DNA of 64,000 bases from Macrobrachium rosenbergii (GCF_040412425.1 NC_089767.1:660671-724670); one strand, 5' to 3'. Shown: positions 12,411-25,020, counted from the first letter of the stretch. Made by a program: numbers and translations. The notes: a model not told the origin generated them from the letters alone.

Positions 12411-12677
12411 AGTGCCACCAGTTTACCCTGTGCTGGTTGTCAGTTAGCTTAGCTCATCCATTTCCGAATGGGTTACGCCGCTTAGCATGTTTCTCTCCCT
12501 TTCTGTATAAGGAATGAAATTTGGACCTTTGCCTTTGGAAATATTAGAACAACATTTCCTGATTACTTCATGGTTTCTGTGGCAACATTTCAAAAGCAAT
12601 AATGATTTAAATGCAAATGGATTTCATCAAACTGTTCCAATAGACAAAAATATATTTGTTTTTCATTTGAGCACAGT
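11850..12677 (-). repeat. Dispersed unit A, copy 2 (truncated)
   Basis: Matches the outer parts of unit A copy 1 (5,790-6,050 and 7,320-7,800) without the 1.25-kb insertion. It stops at the AT block beginning at about 12,678, inside the CATTTGAGC stretch, while the right-arm counterpart continues on toward 22,860. The left end of the spacer is therefore a breakpoint within this unit. Includes (GA)n at 12,339-12,409. Confidence 0.6.
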
Positions 12678-12735
12678 CACATACGTATATATGTATATAT
12701 AATATATATGAATATATGTATACACATGCATATAC

Positions 12736-12768
<33 letters not shown>

Positions 12769-12772
12769 ATGT

Positions 12773-12830
<58 letters not shown>

Positions 12831-12912
12831 ATTTATATACATATATATGTATATAGTATGCATATATATGTATATATCTATATGTTATATATATTATATA
12901 TGTATGTATGTA

Positions 12913-12966
<54 letters not shown>

Positions 12967-13011
12967 CATATATATATATGTATATATATGTATATATATA
13001 TATATATATAG

Positions 13012-13059
<48 letters not shown>

Positions 13060-13069
13060 ACATATATAA

Positions 13070-13141
<72 letters not shown>

Positions 13142-13230
13142 TTTTGTATTTATATACATGTATATATATATAGTATGCATATATATGTATATATATATAT
13201 ATATATATTATATATATGTATGTATATATG

Positions 13231-13264
<34 letters not shown>

Positions 13265-13270
13265 ATATAG

Positions 13271-13313
<43 letters not shown>

Positions 13314-13326
13314 TATATAATATATA

Positions 13327-13374
<48 letters not shown>
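12678..13374. repeat. ~700-bp AT-dinucleotide block at the arm/spacer junction
   Basis: Almost entirely TA/AT with scattered GT, GC and short T interruptions, self-complementary over most of its length. Open frames of up to 200 codons (YIYIYI) are artefacts. It sits exactly where left-arm homology ends. Confidence 0.95.
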
Positions 13375-13377
<3 letters not shown>

Positions 13378-13807
13378 ACGCAGAATACAAGAAATGCGAT
13401 TTGCATATGGAGGGTGTTCATGCGTTATGTTTCATATTTAATTATTTTCCGTTTAATTTCATAGTTTGGAATCTTTTCAAATTTATTCTCTCCGGGTAAC
13501 CAGTGATGTTTTTGGAGCATGATGTCTTGAATTCTTCGTTTGTTATATGAATAAGATAATTTTCCTTTCTAATAAGTATGCTAGTAGTCTGGTAGTGTTA
13601 GGTATGCTAGCATATTGTATATTAGGCCCTGATGTGTACTGGGTTTTTTTTACATTTCGTAAGGTGCACGATGACCTTTTCAATGTTGCATGCACATATT
13701 TCATTACAGTATTTGTATACGGTAGTTTATCCAGCCATGAGTGTTGCGCTTAACGGTTACCCAAGTGCTCACTGACGTTCTTATCCAAAATAAAAGTGTT
13801 TATTTAT

Positions 13808-13810
<3 letters not shown>
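13375..13810. other. Spacer sequence with no recognised gene
   Basis: About 430 bp of ordinary AT-rich sequence between two AT blocks. A 68-codon frame at 13,547-13,753 has no features I recognise. Confidence 0.5.

Positions 13811-13896
<86 letters not shown>
13811..13896. repeat. (AT)n microsatellite
   Basis: Pure AT tract close to the 3' end of the family 3 SINE that follows. Confidence 0.97.
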
Positions 13897-13898
<2 letters not shown>

Positions 13899-13949
13899 TT
13901 CTCTTCGTTTTAACGTGCTTTTTATAACCATTTTTATATAAGTAATAAT

Positions 13950-14345
13950 GGTGCCTTCTTTGAAGGACTTTGATTTATGGTGGGTAGGCTTGCAATCTCG
14001 ACCGGCTGCCCTGCCTGACATCGCTTAGACCCCGGTAACGAATGTGTACATGTATTACCGAAACCCCGCTCCTTTCTCCAGCAGCACGAGGAGAACTTCG
14101 CGGTAGTCCGACAGTTCGAGACGTGTGAGGTGTTGTTGTTTTCAAAGATGTTGGAGTGGCTTTGTTTATGTGTGTATTAGTCTGTAACATCCATTTGCCA
14201 GCAAACCTATCAGCTGATTGATTACATACGTAATCCCCGGATGTCTACACGATAGCAAAGTCTTCTCTGACTGGTTGGCTGGGATTGAACCTCACACAGG
14301 CTTCTGAAGTCTGTGGTTGCCACTCTACCAACCAAGCTATCGAGG

Positions 14346-14346
<1 letters not shown>
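13950..14346 (-). mobile_element. tRNA-derived SINE (family 3), copy 1
   Basis: On the minus strand the head starts near 14,346: CCTCGATAGCTTGGTTGG, box A-like GGTTGGTAGAGTGG, an anticodon-arm-like CAGACTTCAGAAGCCTG and box B-like GAGGTTCAATCCC. The body runs to about 13,950 and shares CTGCCCTGCCTGACATCGC and TAGTCTGTAACATCC with a second copy at 51,425-51,842. Both copies have a long TA tract directly against the tRNA-like head. Confidence 0.75.

Positions 14347-14348
<2 letters not shown>

Positions 14349-14440
<92 letters not shown>
14349..14440. repeat. (AT)n microsatellite
   Basis: Pure AT tract directly against the tRNA-like head of the family 3 SINE. Confidence 0.97.
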
Positions 14441-14441
<1 letters not shown>

Positions 14442-15919
14442 TATATATTCTAAACCCGTGTAAGGATTTTGCCACAAGGGATGATGAATCTGACTAGAAT
14501 TCTGGAGTTGGTAGAATACAGAAGAAAGAAAATGAGCTGAGGGCTTTACTAGAAAGGGAAATTTTAGATACTCTTAGATAACTAGAATCACATATATTTA
14601 CAATAACACAATCAGAAGATGGCCATAAAGTAGGAGGTCTCGCTAATGGAAGGATTGCAAATAAGTGATCTATGTACTAATTTAAGGTTTTTCACTGGAG
14701 GACTTTACCATAAGCTAAATTTTCACTTTCAAAAAGAAAAAGTAACATATTCCTACTGACATTTGCTTGCTTTGATGCAAATGAGGTTTTTTTTCTCACT
14801 CTAACGATTCCGCCATTCACCTTTGCAGGAACTTGAAGTTAGCCCAGACTTTGTCGCAAATAAAACTGTAAATTACCAAGGGACCATGTTATTTATCCAA
14901 TGCCATAAAGTTTTATCTAGTTTTTCCCTTTGCGTAAAAGCTGCGTATTCCACTTATACTGTAGAGTTTCTTTGTTATCTTTAATAGTACAAGGTCAAAA
15001 CTTTTCCAGTTGAACGTTTAGAACACTAGTAATCTTTTCGCTTTCTCCCACTTTCGCAACGTAGCCAACATGACAAAAGTTTTAGATGAGAAAATTATCT
15101 GCAAGAGGAGGAGGGATGGGATATAATAAGTAAGGTAGGTCTTAGGGCTTTTTGCAATTTATTTCACTGATGAAAAATGTTACGCATAAGCCAACTCTCG
15201 CTAATGATTTCCCCAAATAAATGAACGGGGATTTCAGTCTATTTTTTTCTCCATTTCTTTTGGGCTTTCTTTTCAAGTTTTCTTTGAAGGTGGTTAGGTG
15301 AAGGAGGGTGAGAAATATTTTATCTGGTAATTTTTTATGAAAGGAAAACTCCGCGGATGGCGTCTATTGGTACGGCACAGTTTAAAGGATTTTTTGTTTA
15401 TATTTAATCAGAATATGAAACATGTCTGACATGGGATCAGGCGGTTTAAGGCCACAAGAAAAACACCTTATTTGAATTCAAAATGGCGGCATGTTAAAAT
15501 ACAGATTTATATTGACACCTCACTTTTACAATATGAAACGTTATTAATACATACCTTGTTCCAGTGTCGGCGTTTTTGTACCAGAGTACTGTATACGATT
15601 TGTGTCTAACCGTTGCACAGTTGGACTACCTAAACAACCCGAAGGGACAGATTAGAAACCATGGGAGAGAGATGGTCTCATTAGTAAGGCAGGGGAAGAA
15701 AAAGAATTCAGTTGCAGCAGGGACCCAACTTCGGTCTTGTAAATACTTTTACTGCTTTTACTTAAGTTTAGCGTTGTTTCTACCTTCTCGTGGTTGTGTT
15801 TTTATATTTTTATTTATTTTATTTTTAACAACTACAGCGGGAAATGCCGGACATGAATAATTTGGCAAGAACGAATGTAGTAATCATAATTATAAAAGAA
15901 GTTATTTTCTTCTTTTTTT
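14441..15919. other. Spacer sequence with no recognised gene
   Basis: About 1.5 kb of unique-looking sequence. A 98-codon plus-strand frame (15,564-15,860) ends in a hydrophobic stretch but has no recognisable domain. I see nothing else to annotate. Confidence 0.5.
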
Positions 15920-16345
15920 TTAGTTTTTTGTAAAAGAAAACTATTGGGTGCCGGTTTTGTCTGTCCATCCGCTCTTTATTCTGTCCGGAGCTTTTTTTTT
16001 CTGTCTTTTTTTTCCGCCCTCAGATCTTAAAAAACTACTGAGGCTAGGGCTTCAAATTGGTATATTGATCATCCACTCCAGTCATCAAATATACTAAATT
16101 GCAGCCCTCCAGCCTCAGTGAAGCTTTTATTTCATTTAAGGTTGTTAAAGTTAGGGTCATAATCGTACTACTGGCAACGCTATAGGATAGGCCACCACGG
16201 GTTGTGGTTAAAGTTTCATGGGTAGCGGCGCATACAGCATTACACCGAGACCACTGGAAGACAGATCTATTTTCGATGTCCTTGATTATAGGCTGTACAG
16301 AAAAACTCGATTGCAGCGAAGAAAAATTAGACCCTTTTTTTTTTT
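15920..16345 (+). repeat. Stem-loop dispersed repeat, copy 3
   Basis: Starts at the TAGTTTTTTG...GAAAACTATT motif and shows the CTGTCC block, the central stem-loop at about 16,031-16,122, the CACCACGGG block and the ACCGAGACCAC...TCGATGTCC segment. The stem is more mismatched than in other copies. It runs directly into copy 4. Confidence 0.8.
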
Positions 16346-16736
16346 ACTTGTAAAAGAAAAACTACTGAGATGGCTATTTGTCTGCCCGTCCGCACGTCTT
16401 CTGTCCGTACTGTTTGTCCTCCTCAGATCTTAAAACTACTGAGGCTAGAAAGCTGCAAATTGGTATGTTGATCATCCACCTCCAATCCTCAGACATACCA
16501 AATTGCAGCCCTCTTGCTGTAGCGTTTTTTATTTTATTTCAGGTTAAATTTAGCCATGATCCTGCATCTGGCACCGCTATAGGTGCCAACAACCTGTCTA
16601 GCGGGCTGCGGCTGCAAGTTTCACGGACCGCGGCTGAGAGTTTCATGGACCGTGGCTGAGAGTTTCATACAGCATTATACGCTGTAAAGAAATTGATTGC
16701 GCTGAAGAAACTTCGGCCTATTTTTTACTTGTTTTT
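16346..16736 (+). repeat. Stem-loop dispersed repeat, copy 4 (tandem with copy 3)
   Basis: A second copy in the same orientation with no gap after copy 3, ending CTTCGGCC...TTACTTGTTTTT. Its stem-loop arms (ACTACTGAGGCTAGAAAGC and the partner ending near 16,525) are partly decayed. A similar near-tandem pair is seen at 54,495-55,373. Confidence 0.8.
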
Positions 16737-17086
16737 ACAGTGTAAATAGTCATGTCATATTTTTAGTTGCTTATAAGAAAAGCACTTATTGATCGTGACG
16801 TCGTGAATCGCCCTGGTCAGTCTGACTACGGCTGCCCTCTCCGTTCTCCCCTGGGAGAGCAAAACAATTCAGTTTCAGCTGATTGAACTTCGTCCGATTA
16901 GACCCTCTTTATCTACGCGTAATCTTGTCTAGTTAATTTTCCATATCGATATGACTGGTTACAAGGGCAAGTGTAGATAAAATTAAAAGGTAATCACCTC
17001 TTACGCCCGACTTGCGGCTTAGTTTATTATTAGTAATAGTTGCGATAATTTATACTGTAATTAAATCTTTTGCAGCGTTCTGTATT

Positions 17087-17164
<78 letters not shown>

Positions 17165-18497
17165 AATTACGTCAATAAAGTCGGTATATGGTTTCATAAA
17201 AACGCAGAAATATTTAAGCATCCTGTTCGATTTAAATGATGAAGAAAACGTGGAAAGACGAAAAATAAAAGAAAATATTTAGTGTTTGGAAGTACGACTT
17301 CTCATCTGGGCGATGCTAAATCGAAGATTTCATTCATATTTTGCAATTTGTAATGCACCGACAACCACCAAGAAAGGTAAGGGTGTTGTGAAAGTGTATG
17401 AGAAGCGACAGATGAAAAAAATTTTTGAAATGTCTTGATGACTGATAATTCCTTATTGATGCTGACATTCATCGTTTTGCGTTGTCATCTGCTGAACAGG
17501 TTAACTGAGTTGGTTCCTTCTCCAATTTCACACTCTTTTCAGGATGTTCGTCATTTTACATAACACAAAAGGAAAGCGGATTTGTGGAATTCTAGTAAGT
17601 CTCATTATTCCGTAATTTCTTACAGTTAAAAGAATCCCCAGTAAATAAGGTATTCTGCCCAACTCCTTAAGCTTAAGAAAAATTAAGTCACGTGTTAATT
17701 AGGCCAGCCTCTTCAGTGAGGATATAGAATTTGCACGCCGTAATATTAGGGATTTATAATCAAGTGGAGTCAATTTTACCTTACTTAACTTTTAAGTAAA
17801 ACCAAAATCCAATACCTGTCATTTCAGACGTGTTCCCACAAACTTCTCTAGTAGCTTTCATCGAAGGATCAATGCCTAAAAAGCTGCTTCAGTTTGAATC
17901 CAAAATTTCCAAAAGAGATGCATGGATTAGATATTTGTAAATTAATAAATAGATAAACAAGAGACAGAGACAACCAGCCACAGTTTTCCCAACGTAAAAC
18001 CATGTCATGCAGTTGGTGTACAGCCTAGAATCTACTGATCATCTTTAATGTTGTTTGGATCACTTGTCTTTGAAAGTAGCTTTTGTGACGTCAGTTGCTC
18101 GCGTAACTATAGTTAGTCATTTATCTTATTTATTAATTTCCGTAGATCCGGAATAACCTCATTTTGTAATGCTCCTAATGTGTGGGCGAAATGAGGACTT
18201 AGTACTTTTTTCATGTATTACATTATCCCTATATCTACCATTGTTTGTGGTTATACTTCAGGTATACCACATGCCGACTGGAATGTGTAATGTAATTATT
18301 TAGAAACATTTGTTGCACATGCCTTGATAGTATTGCTAATCGTTTCAATAAAAGTCGAGGTCAGGGATGTTGTGGGTATAGAATGCACTGCTTTCAGCAA
18401 GTCTCTTAACGATCGCTTCTTTTTATTTAAGTTAACTATCTCAGACAGCAGGAAGAACCTCGTTACTGATTAACAAGCTTTTATATAGGAATGTTCA

Positions 18498-18562
<65 letters not shown>

Positions 18563-19213
18563 GAAAAATGAAATGAACGCGAAAACTAAAAGAAATATTT
18601 ATCCTGAAGGTGAAACGCTCTAATTTCTTCCATTGTCAAAGCAATGCGGACAAACGCAGAATAGTGAAAATCGAGGTTTTTACTTTGTCTCGCTCAGTCA
18701 CGTTTATTCCTCATAAAAGCAAGTCAGGCCGCTAGAATGGATTGTTGTAGTGAATGACTGTTTGTACCGCAGAGGAAAATTATATTCTTCTCGGAGTTTA
18801 TAGGGTCAGTTGTTTATGCAAGATATTCTGGCAGCTTGTTTCTACAATAGTTATCTCTTTAAAGACAAACAGAAATAATTGAGTATTCCAGTTTAAATGT
18901 ACTTAGGTATCGACAAAGGTACAGCAATTATCTTTGGATTTTTTTTTTTTAAGAAAAATGTTAAAAGGAAGGTCAGTATGGTGTTCCCTAGTCCATCTGT
19001 TGAAAGTTATTTTTATTGTAAGTCTAAAATGGCAAAAGTTGCTGAATCTTTTTTTTTCTGTTAAAATTAGCTTGTAGTCAGTATGGTAGAATAATGGAAT
19101 CAGTAGAGTGGTATTGAATTCTAGGCAAACGATATTTGTGATATTTATATGAAATATATATTTGTGTATATATATATTTGATATGTATATGTAGAAGATA
19201 TATATATATATAT

Positions 19214-19299
<86 letters not shown>

Positions 19300-20648
19300 C
19301 AAATATATGTGTATGTGTGTATGTGTGTGTATGTGTATGTGAGCATGGTTGTATTGATTATGTTATATAATGTATATATGTTTATCATCCTTCGAATAAA
19401 ATTAAAAGAAAAACACATACAGAAGGGTCTTCGGCATAATCCTGCAAAAGAGGAAATCTTGGCGATATTTTCCTGCTCTTCTGAGAGTCTTTTATCTTGT
19501 TGATTTTGATATCCCCTCGATTTCAGAAAAGAGAAGCCATCGAATCTTTTTTTTTTTTTTTGTCCTTTATTATCTCAAAATTCACCAGTCAACACATGTC
19601 ATTAAGATGCGTTTTTCAAATGTTATTTGTTGTCGCATAATTTTGTCTTTCTATGTCTGTCTGTGAATTATTGTCAGTGGTGCTATATTCCCGTTTTCCC
19701 TCTGTAACCTTCAACTTTGTAAAGTACGGCACGTTCTCTATTATTGAATTTTCTTTCTTCCTGGAACATGAATACGATAGCAGAAGATGGAAACGTTTTT
19801 GGATATGAATTTGTGGTTTTAAAATTAGGCAAAAAAAAGCAGGACACATTATTGCAAGTAAAGAATATTATGTTGGGTATAAATTTGTTGAGGAACGTTA
19901 GATTTAAAACCACGAGTCTTGTTAGGGTAGCTCTTAAATTCTACAATCTGCCACAGGCTTTAAATTTATTTGGAAAAATATCTGTGTACTTTACTGAGCA
20001 TGATATTCTTTTATGATCCCGTGTCAAAGAATACTGCTCTGGGTTCTTGCACTATTTTCTTGGCTGCCTTACTGAAATAATTGAAAAGATCAGTGCTGAG
20101 TTATGCAACATAATATCTTATGCCCTCCGTATTTTGCTATGTATTTTATTGACTTCTAATTTCGCGCTTGATGTGTTTTGCTCTCTAGATTTTTTTACGG
20201 AAATTGCTTATCGGGAACAGTTCCCAATGACTTGAACTCTCACTTGAAAGATGGGGTTGCTCCCGATATTAATCGGAAATTATTTCTGTAAATGAAAGGA
20301 CATGTAATGAAACGCTTACAGCAAAGCAAATTATAGAGGTATGACATTTAATTTATTTTAATTATCCACTCATTTTCGCGAGATAGGACGTAAATTAGAA
20401 ATAAGTTAATGACATAAATCATCGTTCGAAAGGCTGTAGAGAGTTATAGCGATAAAAATAACGGGGACCGGATTTTTGTAATCGTTTCAGTTGACCTTAG
20501 TTGATCTGATTGACCTTAGGGTATATTCGTTGTTGATGTGTGGAGGAGAGGTTGTGGTGGCCTGTTTCACGATTCAGCCAATAATTATACAGTTTACTCA
20601 ACAGGATATTAACTAAGGATTAACTTATCCAAAACATATCTGTCTCCT
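16737..20648. other. Spacer sequence with microsatellites, no recognised gene
   Basis: Holds (GA)n at 17,091-17,164, (CT)n at 18,500-18,558 and an imperfect (AT)n block at about 19,150-19,300. The 171-codon frame over the AT block is a repeat artefact. A 90-codon plus-strand frame at 19,744-20,016 is not recognisable. No RNA gene or element seen. Confidence 0.5.
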
Positions 20649-20664
20649 TTGTCCTTCATCTTAG

Positions 20665-20758
20665 ATTTCAGAAACATAAATACTTTGCATCACGGGAAAG
20701 GTTTGTGGCTGACCAGGGCATGGGGTTCGGACACAATCAAGGCGGCGCTCACAAACTC
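20665..20758 (+). CDS. Possible small internal exon (speculative)
   Basis: A pyrimidine-rich stretch ending TCATCTTAG precedes 20,665 and a consensus donor (ACTCA|GTGAGT) follows 20,758. The ~94 bp between is open in the frame that reads LHHGKGLWLTRAWGSDTIKA, with a more GC-rich, coding-like composition than its surroundings. No domain is recognisable and no partner exons are visible, so this could be chance. Confidence 0.15.
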
Positions 20759-21053
20759 AGTGAGTTTCGTGCAAACTACCATAAAAAAACCAGCATGCTT
20801 TACAGATAGTCAAAACCTAACATCAGCAAAAGTATTAAATTCTGGCCATACCTTTCCAGTTTTAGTAAATGCTAATTTACAAGTTAGAATTTTATACGTT
20901 ACATATATTTTTACATATTTGATTTTTTTTATATTTTTATTTATTTGGAGTTTTATCTATATTTATTTATATTTATTCTTTTGTTTTGTCTATATATTTT
21001 CTCTATCTTCAGATTTTCAAACACTACTTATACTCTCTATCCATCTCTCTCTC

Positions 21054-21054
<1 letters not shown>

Positions 21055-21091
<37 letters not shown>

Positions 21092-21120
21092 CACACACAC
21101 TTTTGTCTCTGTCTGTCTGC

Positions 21121-21152
<32 letters not shown>

Positions 21153-21160
21153 CTGTGTGT
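21055..21160. repeat. (CA)n followed by (GT)n, potential hairpin
   Basis: A (CA) tract at about 21,055-21,090 is followed after ~33 bp by a (GT) tract at about 21,124-21,160. The two are complementary and could form an ~34-bp stem. Confidence 0.9.
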
Positions 21161-21984
21161 ATGACGTTGTGAAAAGTTCATTTAATATTAAAAATATATT
21201 TGGGAAGGAAATACTCATGAAAAACTATATTGTGGCTGTCAGGTTGAACGAAATGCATATATTAAAAATATTTTTGCAGCCAGTCCTTAGATCCTCCATT
21301 TACAAAAAAAGGAAGGGTTCATGGTTCACTTAGGAGGCCATCTCAGTCAACTGAAAATGGGCGAAGTCAGGTGAGGCAGATGATCTCAGATTTTGAAAGG
21401 ATTCTGATAAGAGCATTCAAGAAATGCCACTGTAATGTCCTCGTGTGCTTTGAACGGTTCTGGCTTTGTCCTTTTCTGTTGCTTTCATTTAGTTGTGTTT
21501 CTTTTGGTTGTGTTATTTAGGAGTATAGTGGTTTTTTGTGATTTATTGTTATTGATGATTAGGATGCAATAACCATGATATTTACTTATGGAGCCTTGCT
21601 TATGTAAATTAAATTGTAGCAATAATAAATGCATATAATTAACGTGAAATAACAATAAGTAACTTGATAGATTTAGTGAATGAATTTCTAAAAACTTAGT
21701 AAATGAATATATAAATAGATAAACAGCTAAAATAATCTGGTAGCAATGGAAAGCTTATTAGGTCTGCTTGTCAAGAAAGATGAACTTACACGTAAGACTT
21801 TGAGAGCCATGATGCATTGGGGCGTTATTGCAGAGGTGAAGGGTTGAGAACTGACACTTGATCGTCTGATGAAGACAACCCAATTTGATAAACACAACTC
21901 CAAGTGGCAAAGATCCAAAATTGATTCAGTAATACAAAATTGAAAGGAAGGGATGTTAGCAATCCTCCTCCAGTCCCCGAACTA

Positions 21985-22175
21985 GACCAATGAGCTGATT
22001 AGAAAGTTCACCTTGGCTGGCCATGACGGATTAGATTTTATTTTACGTGGTTAAGGAACCATTGTTTACCTAGCAACGGGTCCTGCACAGATTATTGTGG
22101 AATCGTAACTCACATTATGGTGAGAAATGAAAATTTCTATCGCAGAAATAAATTTGTCTTATTCTTCATTGGCCG
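21985..22175 (-). mobile_element. SINE family 1, old 5'-truncated copy
   Basis: Minus-strand match to the SINE body: TGAGCTGATTA, GGATTAGATTT, ACGTGGTTAAGGAACCATTG, CTAGCAACGGGTCCTGCA, TGTGGAATCG and GAAATTTCTATCGCAGAAAT. Many substitutions and no clear tRNA head. The most diverged family 1 copy in the window. Confidence 0.75.
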
Positions 22176-22859
22176 ATTGGATAGAATTGTTAAAACTCGA
22201 AGGCCAGTGAATATAGTGCTGAAATTGAGAACGGAACCCACTCTGAAAACGAGGAACTTAACAAAATTGAAAGGGAAGTGACAAGTTGAAACTAAATTTA
22301 CAAGTGTATACCGCTAAACTTTTATGAAGAAATTTAAAATGAGCTACCTCTAATGATCATGGAAAGGATTTTATAGGTAGTGCATTGGTTGCAAACAATT
22401 GTCTCCATGGCCATGTCCACGAAAAGCACGTCCTGAAAAAAGGAATCTCGTCCCTTCCCTCCCTAATCGATCTCTTTCACCCCAACTGTTTGCTTCCACC
22501 CTGGTCCTATCTAGATTCCGTATGTAGTGATGGAAATGGAAAATTTTTATATTTGCTTATATTTGTTTTTGCATTAATGTAATCTTGGATCTCTGATTGA
22601 TAGAATAGCTGTTTTAAGTGGAATATATTATTTGTTGAAATAATTTTATATATATATACACATTTTTGTTTTTTAGATGAGGACTTTCCACGTTGTATAT
22701 ATCAGTTTTTTTATTGAGACTTAATTTTAATAGAGTCAATAGCCACGAAGATTAAACTTTTGGTTTTTTATCTGACAAAGTGTATCGGGGCTATATTTTA
22801 ATTAAACATTTTTAGGGCGTAAAAGAAATTTCGAAATGGGATGCTGTTAATTCTGAGAG

Positions 22860-24130
22860 TAAATGGAACTGATGGAAATGGACCGCTGTCATCACTGTAT
22901 CACATTTTGAATTTTGTGATTGTATGCAATTCATATTACTGTTCATTTTGATGAATGTTCCTCCAAAACATCACCTCTTCTTATTATTATTTCTTCGGGG
23001 TCTGCAACAGTCAAGTAGGAAACTGCTAAAATATAATTAAATAGGAAAATAGGAAATCTCTGTCGACTTTCCTCCATTCTTGGAAGTAGTGCTAATTGTA
23101 GCAGTTTGCCCTGCACCATTGACAAGGAACTAGACTGAATTTCTAAAGTGCAGAAAGATTTATTTACATTAGGGATTGGAAGTTTCCCAGAAATCCTCGT
23201 CATTGCCCATTTCCCTAAATTTGAGGACACAAACCTTGATGAAGATAGGTAATTTATGCAAGATGAAAGCATTTGCTTTGTTAGGTGAATCATCAGATGC
23301 AGAATCAGCTATAAAAGGGATTACAATGTCGACCGTTGTAGCCTTATTTAGGTATGATCGTTTTATGAATTTTTGTCACGATATTCATAAAGAATTGTTC
23401 ATCAGTGTTCCATTCCAACAAATATGAGCAAATATTTTTACATCTCGTTTTATGTTTTTTAAATTTTTTATTCTAAAAGCATACTCCCTGAAATGGTTGA
23501 AAAATTCATCAGTTTCGTTTGTTGTTTGTAAAATAACATTTTTAGGTTTGGTTTTGAATAAATTTTTATTTGAGAAAACAATGGTTCGTTTATTTATTTT
23601 ATACTTATTTACATTCTTAGAAATGTAATTTGTTGAGGACAAAAATCCCTTTTTGGTGGAAACAATTTTTAACAAACAGAGGATGGTTTTGGTATTTTTA
23701 AAGATTATATTCTGTCGGTTATTCGTGGGGAATTATCTATTGTTATTTTAAGACCCAGTTTGATAGCCAATTTATAGATACGGCGTCACTGGGGTTAAAT
23801 GGAAGGTCATGGGGCCACCAATCAAAAATTGAGTTCAACATGGAGCCTCCTGTTAAAAGACTTTGGCCAGCGTAAATAAGTATATTATGTATATAGGTTA
23901 ATCGTTTTACTAAATAAATGTTTTCTTCCATATTCTGGGAGTGGAAACTTTTATTAGAAAAATTATTTTTGAAGTACTGTAATGAATGAATAAAATAATT
24001 TATCTTTTACTTAATTAAGTTTTTTAACTATTTATTTTTTTTTGAGGGCTGTAATATCCTGTTTGGAAATTCCAAAGAATAAGTGTTTCACTGTTTTAAT
24101 GAATATTTTTGTTAACTGATTGGTCGTCTT
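22860..24130 (+). repeat. Third, older copy of arm-unit sequence
   Basis: Diverged relative of 27,130-28,500: ATAGTGCT...GCACC.TTGACA.GGAACT near 23,085-23,150, CCCTAAATTTGAGGACACA near 23,212, the CATCAGTTTCGTTTG stretch near 23,508, AACAAACAGAGGATGGTTTT near 23,670 and GGGGTTAAATGGAAGGTCATG near 23,790. It continues directly into the inner end of the right arm (unit A, 24,131-24,750). Unit A is thus present at least twice in direct orientation on this side. Confidence 0.65.
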
Positions 24131-25020
24131 ACTGTGCTCAAATGGAAAACAAAATATATTTTTGTCTATTGAACAGTTCCAAATCACTGTATCACATTTT
24201 AAATTTTGCCACAGAAACCATGAATTAACATGCAAATTCATATTTATAGTTCATTTTGATGAAACATCGGCGTAACCCATTCGGAAATGGATTTAACTGA
24301 CAACCAGCACAGAACATCACCTCTTCTTACTCTTATTTCTTCTTCTCTCCATTCAAATCTATTTAATTTCAGTAACTTTTGCATCAGGCGAAAGTTAGTT
24401 CTGGATAACTTGTTCCAAAATATATACTAAATAAGCTGATGGTAAGGCGCTTTTGAAGTTTTTCAGGTAGGAAAGACTTTGAGCTGTCAGAGGAATTTCA
24501 TAAAAAAATGTATATTATTTGCATTAGTAATAGGAATAGTGCTGTTTTTAGAAGTTTCGCCATTTACGCTTTTCTAACAATAAACAGGTAGACTGGAATC
24601 CCCTTTTTTTATTGGGTACCAAATATGTTGGTTTTACTAGGTCAGCTGACGTGTCCTTTCATTACACCCAGATCTTACTGTGGAGCTTATTGTGGGATTG
24701 CAGACAGTATTTGAATGGCAACGACATAACTGAAATTTTCGACGATAACTGCCGTATTAAAAAGGAATTTTTAAAGGATACAAATCAGTTTTTCCTATTT
24801 TACTCCTGTTAAGACCGTATTTTTTTATATTTATGTATTTGTTTTCATTTTTTTAGTTATGCGCATGCATGATTATTAACTAATTTGTGTAAATGTATTT
24901 GTTGGAGTGTACTGATCTTTGAGAATGTATTTGTCAGAATGTATTAGTATGTTGGTATGAGTGTGCATCGTCGTGTATGTATTTATTTTCAATCTTAAAT
25001 TTCAGCCTTTAACATTATTT

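Noticed and set aside
12708..13310. 200-codon plus-strand open frame (poly Tyr/Ile) and similar frames on both strands
   Set aside because: Pure translation of AT dinucleotides, open on both strands; no protein-like composition.
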